A stretch of 49,951 nucleotides of DNA from Paenibacillus thalictri. Lineage in GTDB: Bacteria > Bacillota > Bacilli > Paenibacillales > NBRC-103111. The stretch is from assembly GCF_004307995.1 (NCBI RefSeq), contig NZ_SIRE01000045.1, forward strand, positions 1 to 49,951, read 5' to 3'. Positions within the stretch are counted from its first letter, which is position 1; each line of letters starts with the position of its first letter. Of this stretch, positions 1-8,146 are shown piece after piece. The notes beneath the pieces were generated by a model. It was not told the origin of the DNA. It saw only the letters and a list, made by a program, of their open reading frames with translations, and searched no databases. Both the position numbers and the translations under genes were made by a program.

Positions 1-120
1 GCTTCAAGCAGAGCATGCAAGCCTTGCGCTCATGAAAAAATTAACCACATAGCTGTGGTTTTCATTTTGCCCGGGTGGTCAACTTTTTGATTAGCGCAGT
101 GGTCAACTTTTTCATTGACA
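1..120 (+). mobile_element. IS21-family-like right terminus (partial element)
   Basis: The segment ends in TTGACA at 120 and carries two direct copies of GTGGTCAACTTTTT (75-88 and 99-112, 24-bp period). Repeated blocks of this kind near the tip are typical of IS21-family ends. Read on the complementary strand the tip starts TGTCAATG, fitting the TG...CA rule. The block at 75-96 closely resembles the inverted copy near 49862-49884 at the other edge of the window, so both edges look like ends of related elements. No intact istA/istB lies inside the window; the body would extend to the left. Family assignment is inferred. Confidence 0.5.
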
Positions 121-127
121 TTCACAA

Positions 128-539
128 GTCTGTCAAGAAAATCGTGTAACCTTTTAAACCAAATCTAGTAAAAGTTTGCGTCGCTGCTTGACTTGGAGCC
201 TCCTCGCCCGGCAGGCAGCCTACCATGCCCGCCTCTCCAAATAAAGCCGCTTTAGCGTACTTTGACGCGCTCAGGACAATACACCGTCAGTTGCAGCAGA
301 TTTTGAACCCTTCCTGTCCACTTTCTCAGTACGTCCATCGTAGAAAGGTACAGCATTTTCAATAAGGATTCATCCGTTGGGAAAACACTCTTACCCTTGG
401 TCGCTTTGCGCAGCTGCCGATGGTAACTCTCGATATTCGTGGTATAGATTAGCTTGCGCAGCTCTGGTGGGTACTTGAAGAAGGTCGTTAATTCATCCCA
501 GTTTTGCCGCCATGACTTGACAATGAGAGGATTCAGCAA
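128..539 (-). mobile_element. IS256-family element, truncated: one terminus plus 3' transposase end
   Basis: The segment holds the last 95 codons of an IS256/Mutator-type transposase (252-539, minus strand) and about 120 bp of downstream element. The tip near 128 reads GTCTGTCAAGAAAATCGTGT, which resembles IS256-family terminal inverted repeats (an out-facing TTACACGATTTTCTTGACAG on the minus strand). The 5' three quarters of the transposase and the other terminus are missing. At 540 the sequence changes directly into a dehydrogenase gene fragment, so an insertion followed by deletion is likely. The element lies 8 bp from the IS21-like tip at 120. Confidence 0.65.
252..539 (-). pseudogene. 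IS256-family transposase, C-terminal fragment
   Basis: The 95 codons match the C-terminal region of Mutator/IS256 transposases, with the characteristic stretches FFKYPPELRKLIYTTNIESY, HRQLRKATKGKSVFP and ESLLKMLYLSTMDVLRKWTG. Full transposases are about 390-410 residues, so only the end is left. The catalytic DDE residues, apart from possibly the last acidic region, lie in the missing part, so it cannot be active. The reading frame opens at a TTG right at the junction, which is not a real start. Read from family knowledge by eye; no search was run. Confidence 0.85.
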
Positions 540-1016
540 GGGACGTTATCTATCATGGTCGGTGGTAGTAATCTGGTGTTTGATCGGGTTCTTCCTATAC
601 TGGAGAAGTTGGGAAAAAACATCTATCATGTGGGTAATATTAGAAACGGAGCTATTGTTAAGCTGTTAAATCAGCTCATGGTTGGCATCCACACTCAAGC
701 TGCAAGCGAAGCAATGACGCTTGCCGATAAAATGGGCTTACCTAAAGATTTGCTGCATCGAATTTTGAGCAATAGCTTCGCACAGAGTCGGATTTATGAT
801 CGGCATTGTACTCAATTTGTAGAGAAAAATGAGTTTCAGCCGGGATTTGCTCTAAATCTGCTGCATAAAGACTTGGTATTGGTGAAGAAAATGGCAGAGG
901 ATAACGATGCTGCCATACCGATAGGAGCTCAGGTAGAGCAAATTATCCAAACGGCAAAAGTTAGTGGTTTCGGGGCGCCGGGAAAAGTAAAAACGAGACA
1001 CCGGGTTCGGCAGTAA
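540..1016 (+). pseudogene. 2-hydroxy-3-oxopropionate reductase / 3-hydroxyisobutyrate dehydrogenase-like, N-terminally truncated
   Basis: The frame can be read from about 540 (G-T-L-S-I-M-V-G-G), although the first ATG is at 555. The product matches the all-alpha C-terminal domain of beta-hydroxyacid dehydrogenases: GTLSIMVGG, the catalytic-lysine segment GAIVKLLNQL, and FALNLLHKDLVLVKKMAED. The NAD(P)-binding Rossmann half is missing, replaced by the IS256 fragment. The last dozen residues (GKVKTRHRVRQ) do not look like the family's usual end, so a late frameshift is possible. Given the downstream glycolate oxidase genes and the glycerate kinase remnant at 6980, the ancestral role was probably tartronate semialdehyde reductase (GarR/GlxR). 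That is inference from context; hydroxyisobutyrate dehydrogenase is the alternative. Confidence 0.8.
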
Positions 1017-1029
1017 TATTAGCATTTAT

Positions 1030-1055
1030 GGCCCATCATTGGGCCGATTTTTTTT
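1030..1055 (+). terminator. Rho-independent terminator after the truncated reductase
   Basis: A perfect 6-bp stem GGCCCA (1030-1035) / TGGGCC (1040-1045) with a TCAT loop is followed by GA and a run of eight T (1048-1055). It closes the transcription unit of the truncated reductase 14 bp after its stop codon. Confidence 0.85.
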
Positions 1056-1190
1056 ACTTATTGTTGCATCAATTGAGTGCCTTCTATCTTGAGCTTAATA
1101 TGCGGGAGGTAGGAAATTTGACTCTACTTTAAAACTCCACTGCTATTGACAAGGTCGAGTAGCAGTGGGAGAATAACAATAAACAATTTT

Positions 1191-1217
1191 ATGAACTAAG
1201 TTCATAATAATGAACTT
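1191..1217. promoter_or_regulatory. Candidate operator upstream of the glycolate oxidase operon
   Basis: ATGAACTAAGTTCAT (1191-1205) is a perfect 15-bp palindrome around a central A. A third half-site ATGAACTT follows at 1210-1217. A TTGACA box lies at 1146-1151 but no good -10 partner at 16-18 bp is obvious. The dyad is about 125 bp before the glcE start. No regulator gene lies next to the operon, so the protein that would bind is unknown. The rest of 1056-1331 shows no gene. Confidence 0.45.
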
Positions 1218-1331
1218 AATGGTGGGGTGGTGATCCGATGAAGGGGAGATCCATTGAGGATTAGCGGTGAGGGATGGTTAAAATGAAAAGTAATCATACA
1301 TTTTTACCGAATTTTAAGCGAGGGTGAGAAA

Positions 1332-2693
1332 ATGCCTGAAACGGTCAAGCTAACAACCGAAAATATGAAACATGATTTGATCGAAATGGTTGGTCCGGAG
1401 AACGTTGCAGTTGATCGCATGGAGAGTGAGAAGCGATATCAGCTTCAGGCACCGTTGATGGTGTTTCCAGACGAGGAACGGAAGGTTGAAGAAATTCTGG
1501 GCTGGGCATGCAAAAACCATGTGCGGGTCGCACCACAGGGCGCAGGTACAAAAGATGCATTTGGACATCAGGGCGATGGCCCGGATGTGATACTCTCGTT
1601 AAAAAAAATGTCCGGACTACTGCACCATTCCGTCGGGGATCTTACCGTCACTGTACTACCGGGAACAACCCTGAGGGAGCTTCAGCAAGCTTTAGGCAAA
1701 GAAGGGCAGTTTCTGCCGCTTGATCCGGCATGGGGGGAGCAATCGACCCTGGGAGGGATCATTGCATCCAATGCTTCAGGTCCCAGAAGAGCGATGTACG
1801 GCTCAGCGAGAGATTATTTAATTGCATCCCGTATTTGTTATCCGGATGGAACGATGATTCGCACGGGTGCAAAGGTCGTCAAAAACGTGGCCGGTTACGA
1901 TATGAACAAACTATTTATCGGCTCTATGGGCACTTTGGGGGTTTTTACCGAGCTCACCTTTAAAATCCGTCCAATTCCCGTATACGCTGGGGCTTTGGTC
2001 ATTCGCATCCCGGAATTGCTTAAGCTCCGCAAGCTGCAGGGAATTTTACTCGACTCACAGCTTGAGCCTTCTGCAGTAGAATGGGTTAACGGGAGACTCG
2101 GAAAGGATATACTTGGTCAGGCTGTTGCAGGTCCTATGCTTCTGGTATCGTTCGAGGACGTGGAGCGTTCGGTACGATTTCAAATGAACTGGCTGGCGCA
2201 CACTTGTGACAGCCTTGGAGTTGCGGTCCAGATGGAGATCTCGGGACAAGAAGAAACCCAGATCGTGCTCTCCAGATTGAGGGAGCATCTTCCGAATTCG
2301 AACGACATTTCTGACGACAAGCTTGTAGTTAGCGTCAAGCTGCTCTCCATGATCGCGGAAGTGCCGGCCGTTTACGAAGTCCTGCAAAATTCAGCTGATG
2401 AAAAAGGGCTGCTGCTTGATTTCCACGGGGGGCTATATACGGGCATCAGCAGAGCAACGATACGAGCGGATTGGGTACAACAGTCGAAGGTTTTTGAATG
2501 GCTGCATACAGTCAATTCGTTCCTCGGTCAACTTAACGGTCGGTCGGTGATCGAAGTCGCTCCTCGCGACATAAAGATGAACCTGAATGTATGGGGGCCT
2601 GAAGCAGAAGATTGGAATTTGATGATAGGGATCAAAAATAAAATCGATCCAAAGCGCATCTTGAATCCGGGTCGGTTTGTAGGAGGGATTTGA
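1332..2693 (+). CDS. glcE: FAD-linked oxidase, glycolate oxidase GlcE-like subunit
   Basis: Subunit of a membrane-associated glycolate (2-hydroxyacid) oxidase that oxidises glycolate to glyoxylate. The 453-residue product has an FAD-binding (PCMH-type) domain at about residues 41-210, with PQGAGT (68-73), the flavin-contact stretch LGGIIASNASG (140-150) and VVKNVAGYDMNKLFIGSMGT. The C-terminal half fits the FAD-oxidase cap and ends with the family-typical KIDPKRILNPGRF. It is longer than E. coli GlcE (about 350 residues), closer to GlcD in size, so it is best described as GlcE-like. The ATG at 1332 follows AGCGAGGGTGAG at good spacing. The stop is one base from the glcF start, so translation is coupled. 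Confidence 0.85.
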   Translation: MPETVKLTTENMKHDLIEMVGPENVAVDRMESEKRYQLQAPLMVFPDEERKVEEILGWACKNHVRVAPQGAGTKDAFGHQGDGPDVILSLKKMSGLLHHSVGDLTVTVLPGTTLRELQQALGKEGQFLPLDPAWGEQSTLGGIIASNASGPRRAMYGSARDYLIASRICYPDGTMIRTGAKVVKNVAGYDMNKLFIGSMGTLGVFTELTFKIRPIPVYAGALVIRIPELLKLRKLQGILLDSQLEPSAVEWVNGRLGKDILGQAVAGPMLLVSFEDVERSVRFQMNWLAHTCDSLGVAVQMEISGQEETQIVLSRLREHLPNSNDISDDKLVVSVKLLSMIAEVPAVYEVLQNSADEKGLLLDFHGGLYTGISRATIRADWVQQSKVFEWLHTVNSFLGQLNGRSVIEVAPRDIKMNLNVWGPEAEDWNLMIGIKNKIDPKRILNPGRFVGGI

Positions 2694-2694
2694 A

Positions 2695-4062
2695 ATGTCG
2701 CAGCACGGTGCCAAAAAAACGCAAGTGGTTTCCCCAGCATGCCACGATGTATCGTTAACCCGTTCCAATTATTTATGGGAGGACGCTCCCGATCCGGAAA
2801 AATTTTCGCAATGCGTGCATTGCGGGATGTGTCTCGAGGCGTGCCCGACCTATCAGGAAACTGCATTGGAACCGCATTCACCGCGGGGGCGAGTCTATCT
2901 GATAAAATCTGTAGCGGAAGGAAAAATGCAGCTGAACGAGTTTTTCAAAAATCCGGTATCTACTTGTCTGGACTGCCGGGCTTGCGAAACCGCTTGCCCG
3001 GCAAACGTTCAAGTGGGCGCATTGATCGAAGAAGCGAGAGGTCAGCTGTATAAGGCTGATCCTCCAAAAGGCTTCTCGGGACTGCTTCACAAGCTTTTCC
3101 TGCATGGGTTGTTCCCGTATCCGTCAAGAATGCAAATGCTGGGCAAGCTGCTAAGGCTGTACCAGAAGTCCGGGCTCGCTTTTGCGGCGGATAAATTAGG
3201 CGTGATGCGGATCCTTCCTGCGCATTTGCGCGAGATGGAGAAGGCGCTGCCGAAGCTGTCCAGGCCTCCGGTGCTGCGTTCCCACCCGGAAACGTTGCCG
3301 GCCATCGGTGTCAAACGGGCGAAAGTAGCGGTACTTACGGGCTGTGTCATGGATGTCGTATTCAGCGACATCAACGAAGCTACAATCCGGGTTCTGCGTC
3401 GCAACGGCTGCGAGGTATGGATTCCGAAAGCGCAAAAATGCTGCGGTGCTCTGCACGTTCATGCAGGCGACCGCGATCAAGCGAAGCAACTGGCACGTCA
3501 TAATATCGACTTATTTTTATCCGATGACATCGACGCCATTATTGTAAATGCGGCAGGTTGCGGTTCGACGCTGAAGGAATACGAAGAATTGTTCAAAAGT
3601 GATGAGCGCTACCGCGATAAAGCGCATTTGTTCAGTGAAAAAATTGTGGACGTATCGCAGTTTCTCGATCAACTTGGCTTGATCGCGCCAAAAGGGAAAC
3701 TCGACATGACGATCACTTATCACGATGCATGCCATCTGGCGCACGCACAAGGAATTCGGGTAGAGCCGCGCCGGCTGCTTGCGGCCATCCCCGGCTTGCG
3801 TATTGTCGATCTGCCCGATGCCGACCGCTGCTGCGGCAGTGCAGGTATATATAATCTGACTCAACCAGAAATGGCGGGACAGCTTCTGGATCGCAAGATG
3901 AACGACATTCCTAGTGGATGCGACGCGGTGTCTATGGGCAATCCCGGATGTATGATGCAGTTTCAGGTAGGGGTCGTACGACATAACCGGACGGAGAAAA
4001 TTGTTCACACAATACAACTGCTCGATTGGGCATACAACAACGAGGAGGCGCATCGCTCATGA
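2695..4062 (+). CDS. glcF: Glycolate oxidase iron-sulfur subunit GlcF
   Basis: Electron-transfer subunit of glycolate oxidase; it passes electrons from the flavin subunits toward the quinone pool. In the 455-residue protein two [4Fe-4S] motifs are complete: C40-x2-C43-x2-C46-x3-C50-P and C91-x2-C94-x2-C97-x3-C101-P. Two CCG domains follow, with CCGALHVHAGD and CCGSAGIYN, as in GlcF, LutA and HdrB proteins. No transmembrane segment is apparent, so membrane association would be peripheral. The ATG at 2695 starts one base after the glcE stop, and the stop overlaps the glcD start in an ATGA. A lactate-utilisation LutA-type role is a less likely alternative because of the two flavin partners. Confidence 0.93.
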   Translation: MSQHGAKKTQVVSPACHDVSLTRSNYLWEDAPDPEKFSQCVHCGMCLEACPTYQETALEPHSPRGRVYLIKSVAEGKMQLNEFFKNPVSTCLDCRACETACPANVQVGALIEEARGQLYKADPPKGFSGLLHKLFLHGLFPYPSRMQMLGKLLRLYQKSGLAFAADKLGVMRILPAHLREMEKALPKLSRPPVLRSHPETLPAIGVKRAKVAVLTGCVMDVVFSDINEATIRVLRRNGCEVWIPKAQKCCGALHVHAGDRDQAKQLARHNIDLFLSDDIDAIIVNAAGCGSTLKEYEELFKSDERYRDKAHLFSEKIVDVSQFLDQLGLIAPKGKLDMTITYHDACHLAHAQGIRVEPRRLLAAIPGLRIVDLPDADRCCGSAGIYNLTQPEMAGQLLDRKMNDIPSGCDAVSMGNPGCMMQFQVGVVRHNRTEKIVHTIQLLDWAYNNEEAHRS

Positions 4063-5530
4063 ATAACGTTAAGAATACGGCGACTAACGGGTTCACCAGT
4101 CTCGAACAGCGTGAGCAATTCATCCGGGCGATGGTGCAACTGGTGGACCGACTGCCGTTCTGCACAGGTATGAAGACTTGGTTGCGTATGAATGTGACGG
4201 TTATACGCTTGAAAAATCACTACCTGCGGCCGTCGTTTTCCCGAAGTCGACGGAGGAGGTTTCGCGGGCCGTCAAATATTTGCATGAACGGCGAATTCCC
4301 TTTTTACCTCGGGGAGCAGGAACGGGCCTTAGCGGTGGAGCCATAGCGCAAGGGGGGGAAGTGATCGTCAGCCTTGCGCGGATGAACAAATTACTAAGCA
4401 TCGATTATTTGAATCGCAGAGCGGTATTACAACCGGGTTATATTAATCTGAAGTTGTCCAATTCCATTTCATCCAAAGGGTACTATTATGCACCCGATCC
4501 TTCCAGCCAAGCAACATGTACAATCGGTGGAAACGTTGGAGAAAATGCCGGTGGAGCACACTGTCTCAAGTACGGTGTTACCACCAATCACGTATTGGGA
4601 CTCGAGCTCGTTCTCCCGAACGGGGACATCGTGAAAACCGGAGGGACGCTGGACAGCCCTGGGTATGATTTGCTTGGCATCCTTACAGGATCGGAAGGCA
4701 CGATGGGCATCGTGACGGAAATTACAGTCCGAATTCTGAAGAAGCCACAAGGAGTCAAGACGGTACTCGCCCTATACGAGGACGTTAACGACGCAAGCAG
4801 GGCCGTCTCGGAAATCATAGCTGCGGGCATCATTCCGGCGGCTCTAGAAATGATGGATAAAATCGCCATTGAAGGTGTTGAGTCGGGTAACTATCCGGTT
4901 GGATATCCGAGAGATTTAGGTGCAGTACTCATTGTTGAAGTCGACGGAATCGAGGAAGGTTTGCAAGATCAAATCGACCACATTATTGCCGTTTGCCAAA
5001 GAAACCGGGTGCGCGAGGTGCGCCAAGCGGATGATGCACAGGAAAGAGCTCGCTGGTGGGCTAACCGGAAAACCGCATTTGGCGCAATGGGGACCATTTC
5101 TCCCGATTATCTGGTTCAAGATGGGGTGATTCCCCGCAGCAAGCTTCCTGAAGTCCTAGCGAAGGTTGGGGAGATCAGTGCTAAATACAAGCTGCGCATT
5201 GCCAATGTGTTCCACGCTGGAGACGGCAATCTTCATCCGCTCATATTATTTGATTCAAGGGTGCCCGGAGAGACAGAGCGAGCGGTGGCCGCAGGCTCAG
5301 AGGTGCTAAAAGTTTGCGCGGACGTAGGCGGATCCATTACGGGGGAGCACGGAGTGGGTATTGAGAAGATGGAGGATATGCGATTCATTTTCAACGAGCG
5401 GGAAATTCAGGTGCAAACGGATATTCGTGATGTTTTCAATCCGCACAGCCTTTGCAACCCTGACAAGTTGTTTCCTAAACCTGCCCGCTGTGTAGAAGTG
5501 AAGAAATTTGTCGCTTCAACGAAGGAATAA
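4059..5530 (+). CDS. glcD: Glycolate oxidase subunit GlcD, frameshifted near the 5' end
   Basis: Main flavoprotein of glycolate oxidase. The expected start is the ATG at 4059, overlapping the glcF stop and preceded by GAGGAGG. From there the frame reads MNNVKNTATN...IRAMVQLVDRL and then drifts into nonsense. The family-like sequence continues one frame over from about 4148 (GPTAVLHRYEDLVAYECDGY). Restoring one G at 4144-4147 joins the two parts as MVQLVGPTAVLHRYEDLV, so a 1-bp deletion is the simplest explanation. Downstream all hallmarks are intact: PRGAGTGLSGGA, TIGGNVGENAGGAHCLKYG, HAGDGNLHPLILFD and GEHGVGIEK. Without correction only a product from the TTG at 4178 (450 residues) could be made, lacking about 40 N-terminal residues. 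Confidence 0.88.
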
Positions 5531-5601
5531 TTAGTGTCTCTTTTCTTCTAAACGAGGCCAAATATCGAAACTCACTGAGGAAATGAAAGGTTGGATAAAA
5601 G

Positions 5602-6363
5602 ATGAAGTTTACCCGATTTATGGTTTCCGGAGAAACCGAAACTTTGAATGGCATTATCGAAGGGAACACGATTAAAGAATTTACCGGAGAGCTGTTTGGC
5701 TCCCGTACATTTACAAAGAGAACGTTTCCGCTGGGAGATATTCAATTCAAGGCACCGCTTGTTCCTCGGCATATCATAGGCATCGGCAGAAACTTTGCGG
5801 CGGAGGGTGGCGAGAAACCGCCTGTTCCCGATATGCCGATTTTGTTTTTCAAACCGCTCGGTACGGTGGTTGGTCCGGATGATCCGGTATTCTTGCCTCG
5901 CGGAACGGAGGAGATCAGATTCGAATCGGAACTTGCCGTCGTTATCGGGAAAACCGCGAGAAATCTAAATCCGGAGGAGGCGGACGAGGCGATTTTCGGC
6001 TATACGGTTGCCAATGACTTCGGTGCATTCAATTATTTCCACCCCGAGGGGCACTGGACGATCGGTAAAGCCTTCGATACGTTTTGTCCTCTTGGTCCGG
6101 TGCTTGAAACGGACTTCGATTACCGGACTGCACGCATTAAAGCGGCTGTTAACGGAATCATTAAACAAGACAGCTCGATGGAACGGATCATTACACCGAT
6201 CGATGTCATGATTTCATACATCAGCCGATTTATGACCCTTATGCCGGGTGATGTCATTTTGACAGGAACGCCGGCGGGGTCGGAAGCTGTTCGCGATGGC
6301 GATGTGGTGGATTGTTTTATTGAAGGAATAGGACACCTTCGAAATCGAGTGAAAGCTCAATAG
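5602..6363 (+). CDS. Fumarylacetoacetate hydrolase family protein
   Basis: A 253-residue member of the FAH/HpaG superfamily, whose members hydrolyse or decarboxylate 2-oxo or acylpyruvate-type substrates (oxaloacetate decarboxylase, acylpyruvase, 5-oxopent-3-ene-tricarboxylate decarboxylase). An N-terminal strand-rich segment leads into the catalytic domain with KAPLVPRHIIGIGRNF, the metal-binding acidic residues in IRFESELAVVIGK, the downstream acid in YTVANDFGAFN, and the C-terminal GDVILTGTPAGSE. The substrate cannot be told from sequence. It starts 72 bp after glcD with AAAGG about 12 bp ahead of the ATG and no terminator between, so co-transcription with the glycolate oxidase genes is likely; processing of a C4 2-oxo acid would fit. 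Confidence 0.88.
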   Translation: MKFTRFMVSGETETLNGIIEGNTIKEFTGELFGSRTFTKRTFPLGDIQFKAPLVPRHIIGIGRNFAAEGGEKPPVPDMPILFFKPLGTVVGPDDPVFLPRGTEEIRFESELAVVIGKTARNLNPEEADEAIFGYTVANDFGAFNYFHPEGHWTIGKAFDTFCPLGPVLETDFDYRTARIKAAVNGIIKQDSSMERIITPIDVMISYISRFMTLMPGDVILTGTPAGSEAVRDGDVVDCFIEGIGHLRNRVKAQ

Positions 6364-6470
6364 TTTTACTGTATAGGCAATTATCGATGAAATAATACAT
6401 TCAAGTAGGCAATCTGCAAGTCGTAACAAGGCTTTACCGGATTATCTGTTTGGGGCTGGATGCAACATAG

Positions 6471-6629
6471 CATGGTACCATCGCCAACGGCGCGACGCTG
6501 CACGCGCTTCATTATCATCAAATCGATGTGAGGGCGGTACAAGACCGATTAAAACAAAACGGCCAGAACTACGAGGACTATATTTTGGACTTTCCGGTAG
6601 ATATAATCCGAAATGTGGTAAAGGGGTAA
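6471..6629 (+). pseudogene. Unrecognised C-terminal gene remnant
   Basis: From 6471 to a TAA at 6627-6629 a frame reads like a real protein end (HGTIANGATLHALHYHQIDV, then a charged, Asp/Pro-rich tail). A different frame just upstream (KALPDYLFGAGCNIAWYH, about 6430-6480) also looks protein-like, so a frameshift probably sits near 6470. I do not recognise the family. Its position between an FAH-family gene and malic enzyme and glycerate kinase remnants suggests another enzyme of 2-carbon or C4-acid metabolism. A terminator follows 22 bp downstream, consistent with a former gene end. Confidence 0.4.
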
Positions 6630-6651
6630 ATCGCAAAGAGGGTGGATTAAG

Positions 6652-6683
6652 AAGGCATGTTGTCCCAACAGCATGCCTTTTTT
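6652..6683 (+). terminator. Rho-independent terminator
   Basis: AAGGCATG (6652-6659) pairs with CATGCCTT (6672-6679), with extra TTG/CAA pairing inside the loop, and is followed by a T run to 6683. It closes the remnant ending at 6629, and possibly the glycolate oxidase-FAH transcript. Confidence 0.8.
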
Positions 6684-6694
6684 CCTTAGATATC

Positions 6695-6960
6695 GATAAG
6701 CTGGTTGAGACTGTCAAGTTGATTGAACCCGTCTTTGGCGGTATTAATTTAGAGGATATAGCGGCACCCGCTTGTTTGAGATTGAAGAACGCCTCAAAAA
6801 GGAACTCGATATTCCCGTTTTTCATGATGATCAGCATGGTCCTGCTATAGCTGCTTTGGCCGGCTTAATTAATGGGACGAAAGTGGTAAATAAGAGATTG
6901 GATATGGTACACAACGTGCTTGCCTTTCCCGGAGTGTTTCGAGGAGTTCTCGACGTCGCA
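6695..6960 (+). pseudogene. NAD-dependent malic enzyme remnant with internal deletion and frameshift
   Basis: Malic enzyme converts malate to pyruvate and CO2. The fragment starts with DKLVETVKLIEPVFGGIN and LEDIAAP (6695-6768), then needs a frame change near 6770 to continue as FEIEERLKKELDIPVFHDDQ and GLINGTKVVNK. After about 6900 it jumps straight to NVLAFPGVFRGVLDV, which in full-length enzymes lies about 130 residues later, beyond the NAD-binding domain. So the gene has lost its 5' end, has a frameshift, and has lost the nucleotide-binding domain. It has no visible 3' end of its own and passes directly into the glycerate kinase remnant. Non-functional. Confidence 0.85.
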
Positions 6961-6979
6961 CTATTGGGAAAGGAGGAGA

Positions 6980-7631
6980 GTGAGAGTAGTCATCGCACCA
7001 GATTCTTATAAGGGCAGTTTGTCTGCCGCATAGGTTGCGGAAATCATGGGGCGCGCTGTGCAGCATGAGATTTCCTCAGCTCATGTAATTAAAATACCTA
7101 TGGCAGATGGCGGTGAAGGAACCGTTGATGTGCTAATGACGGCGTTAAACGGAAACATTAGGCAGGTACGGGTGCAAGGTCCTTTGAATGAATTTGGGGT
7201 TCACAGGGATCGGCCTGGCGCCGGCGCAGCAGGAGGACTAGGTTTTAGTTTTCTCTCGCTTGGAGCTGAACTGGTCCCAGGGGCAAAGTTCGTCGAGGAA
7301 ATGACTGGACTCAAGGATTGTGTCCGCGGCGCGGACTGGGTATTGACGGGGGAAGGACGCAGCGACAGCCAAACGCTGTACGGCAAGCTCCCTCAACATG
7401 GCGCAAGTATTGCCCGTGAAGCGGGGGCAGAAGCAGTGCTCATATCCGGAAGCTTCGGGTCCGGAAGTGAACGGCTGCTTTCTGATTTTTCGGCCTGTTT
7501 TTCTGTCGTTGACCGTCCCGCTACTCTGCAGGAATGGAGAAAGCGAAGAACTCTGCACGGCGACGGAGCGCATATCGGGAGCGGACACGCTTATGCGCCT
7601 GCCGATAAGACTGCGCGTGAAATCGAATTAG
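6980..7631 (+). pseudogene. Glycerate kinase remnant (GarK/GlxK family)
   Basis: Glycerate kinase phosphorylates glycerate to phosphoglycerate, the last step of glyoxylate use through tartronate semialdehyde. A GTG at 6980 behind AAGGAGGAG opens VRVVIAPDSYKGSLSAA, followed by an in-frame TAG at 7031-7033. Reading goes on as KIPMADGGEGTVDVLMTAL and VQGPLNEFGV, then jumps to RPGAGAAGGLG, skipping more than 100 residues of the family. Later blocks are recognisable (GADWVLTGEGRSDSQTLYGK, VDRPATLQE), and a frameshift near 7531 moves the end into another frame (ELCTATERISGADTLMRL) with a stop at 7629-7631. Four lesions, so clearly dead. It merges with the IS3 remnant at about 7624. Confidence 0.88.
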
Positions 7632-7819
7632 AAAAGGAAATAGGGATTTGCGCGAGCCAATGAAATTCTCAAGGACGCACTCGGTTTTTTCGCAAAAGAC
7701 TGGAAGCGGTAAAGGCACGCCAGCTCTATGCATACATCCGTGAACGACGGATCAATGGACCGTCAAGGCGATGTGCGAAGTGCTTGCTGTCAGCGAATCG
7801 GGCTACTACCGTAGCTTGA
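7624..7819 (+). mobile_element. IS3-family remnant (end of orfA, start of orfB)
   Basis: Short pieces of an IS3-type transposase are visible in shifting frames. First comes ELEKE, then (frame shifted) ANEILKDALGFFAKDWKR with a stop at 7710-7712, matching the usual OrfA end. Next come QLYAYIRE and, after another shift, DQWTVKAMCEVLAVSESGYY, the classic OrfB start that precedes the missing DDE core. No terminal repeats are evident. It abuts the broken 3' end of the glycerate kinase remnant, so this IS probably truncated that gene before decaying. Confidence 0.75.
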
Positions 7820-7921
7820 GGCCCACACCCATACAGGTGCGGTAGCGGGGCTTTTTTTGAGGTAGAGCTAGGAACTTCTCGGATAAATAACAGAGATCAC
7901 TTCTTGTGTCAAACTTTCATA

Positions 7922-8120
7922 TTAATTTATTTGATTAAATAATAGAGGGATTCTCATGTTTGTCTGCACATTTTTTGAAATATCCGAAATTGGGTTCGGT
8001 ATGCTGAAATCGCCCTGAAAACTAGCGTTTTCGAAGATTCGGACGATGCGAGGAGATTAAAAAAAACAGTAGACAAAACAATGAAATATGCTAATATATA
8101 TTTAATCAATTTAATTAATA
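7922..8120. promoter_or_regulatory. Promoter and candidate operators of the first sulfatase operon
   Basis: A sigma-A type promoter, TAGACA (8070-8075) - 16 bp - TAATAT (8092-8097), lies 50 bp before the sulfatase ATG at 8147. Three candidate operators surround it: the dyad GAAAAC-TAGC-GTTTTC (8017-8032); an AT-rich imperfect dyad TATTTAATCAATTTAATTAA (8099-8118, dyad to 8120) just downstream of the -10; and TTGATTAAATA (7931-7941), the exact inverted copy of its first 11 bases. AT-rich TTTAATCAA-type dyads resemble operators of ROK repressors, and a ROK gene is next in the operon. Binding is inference. No gene is seen in 7820-8146. Confidence 0.55.
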
Positions 8121-8146
8121 TAAGAAAAATCGCTGGAGGAACTCGG

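Noticed and set aside
7818..7860. Possible terminator (GCCC...GGGGC followed by T7) after the IS3 remnant
   Set aside because: The stem is poorly paired apart from the outer bases, so it is not listed as a feature despite the T run.
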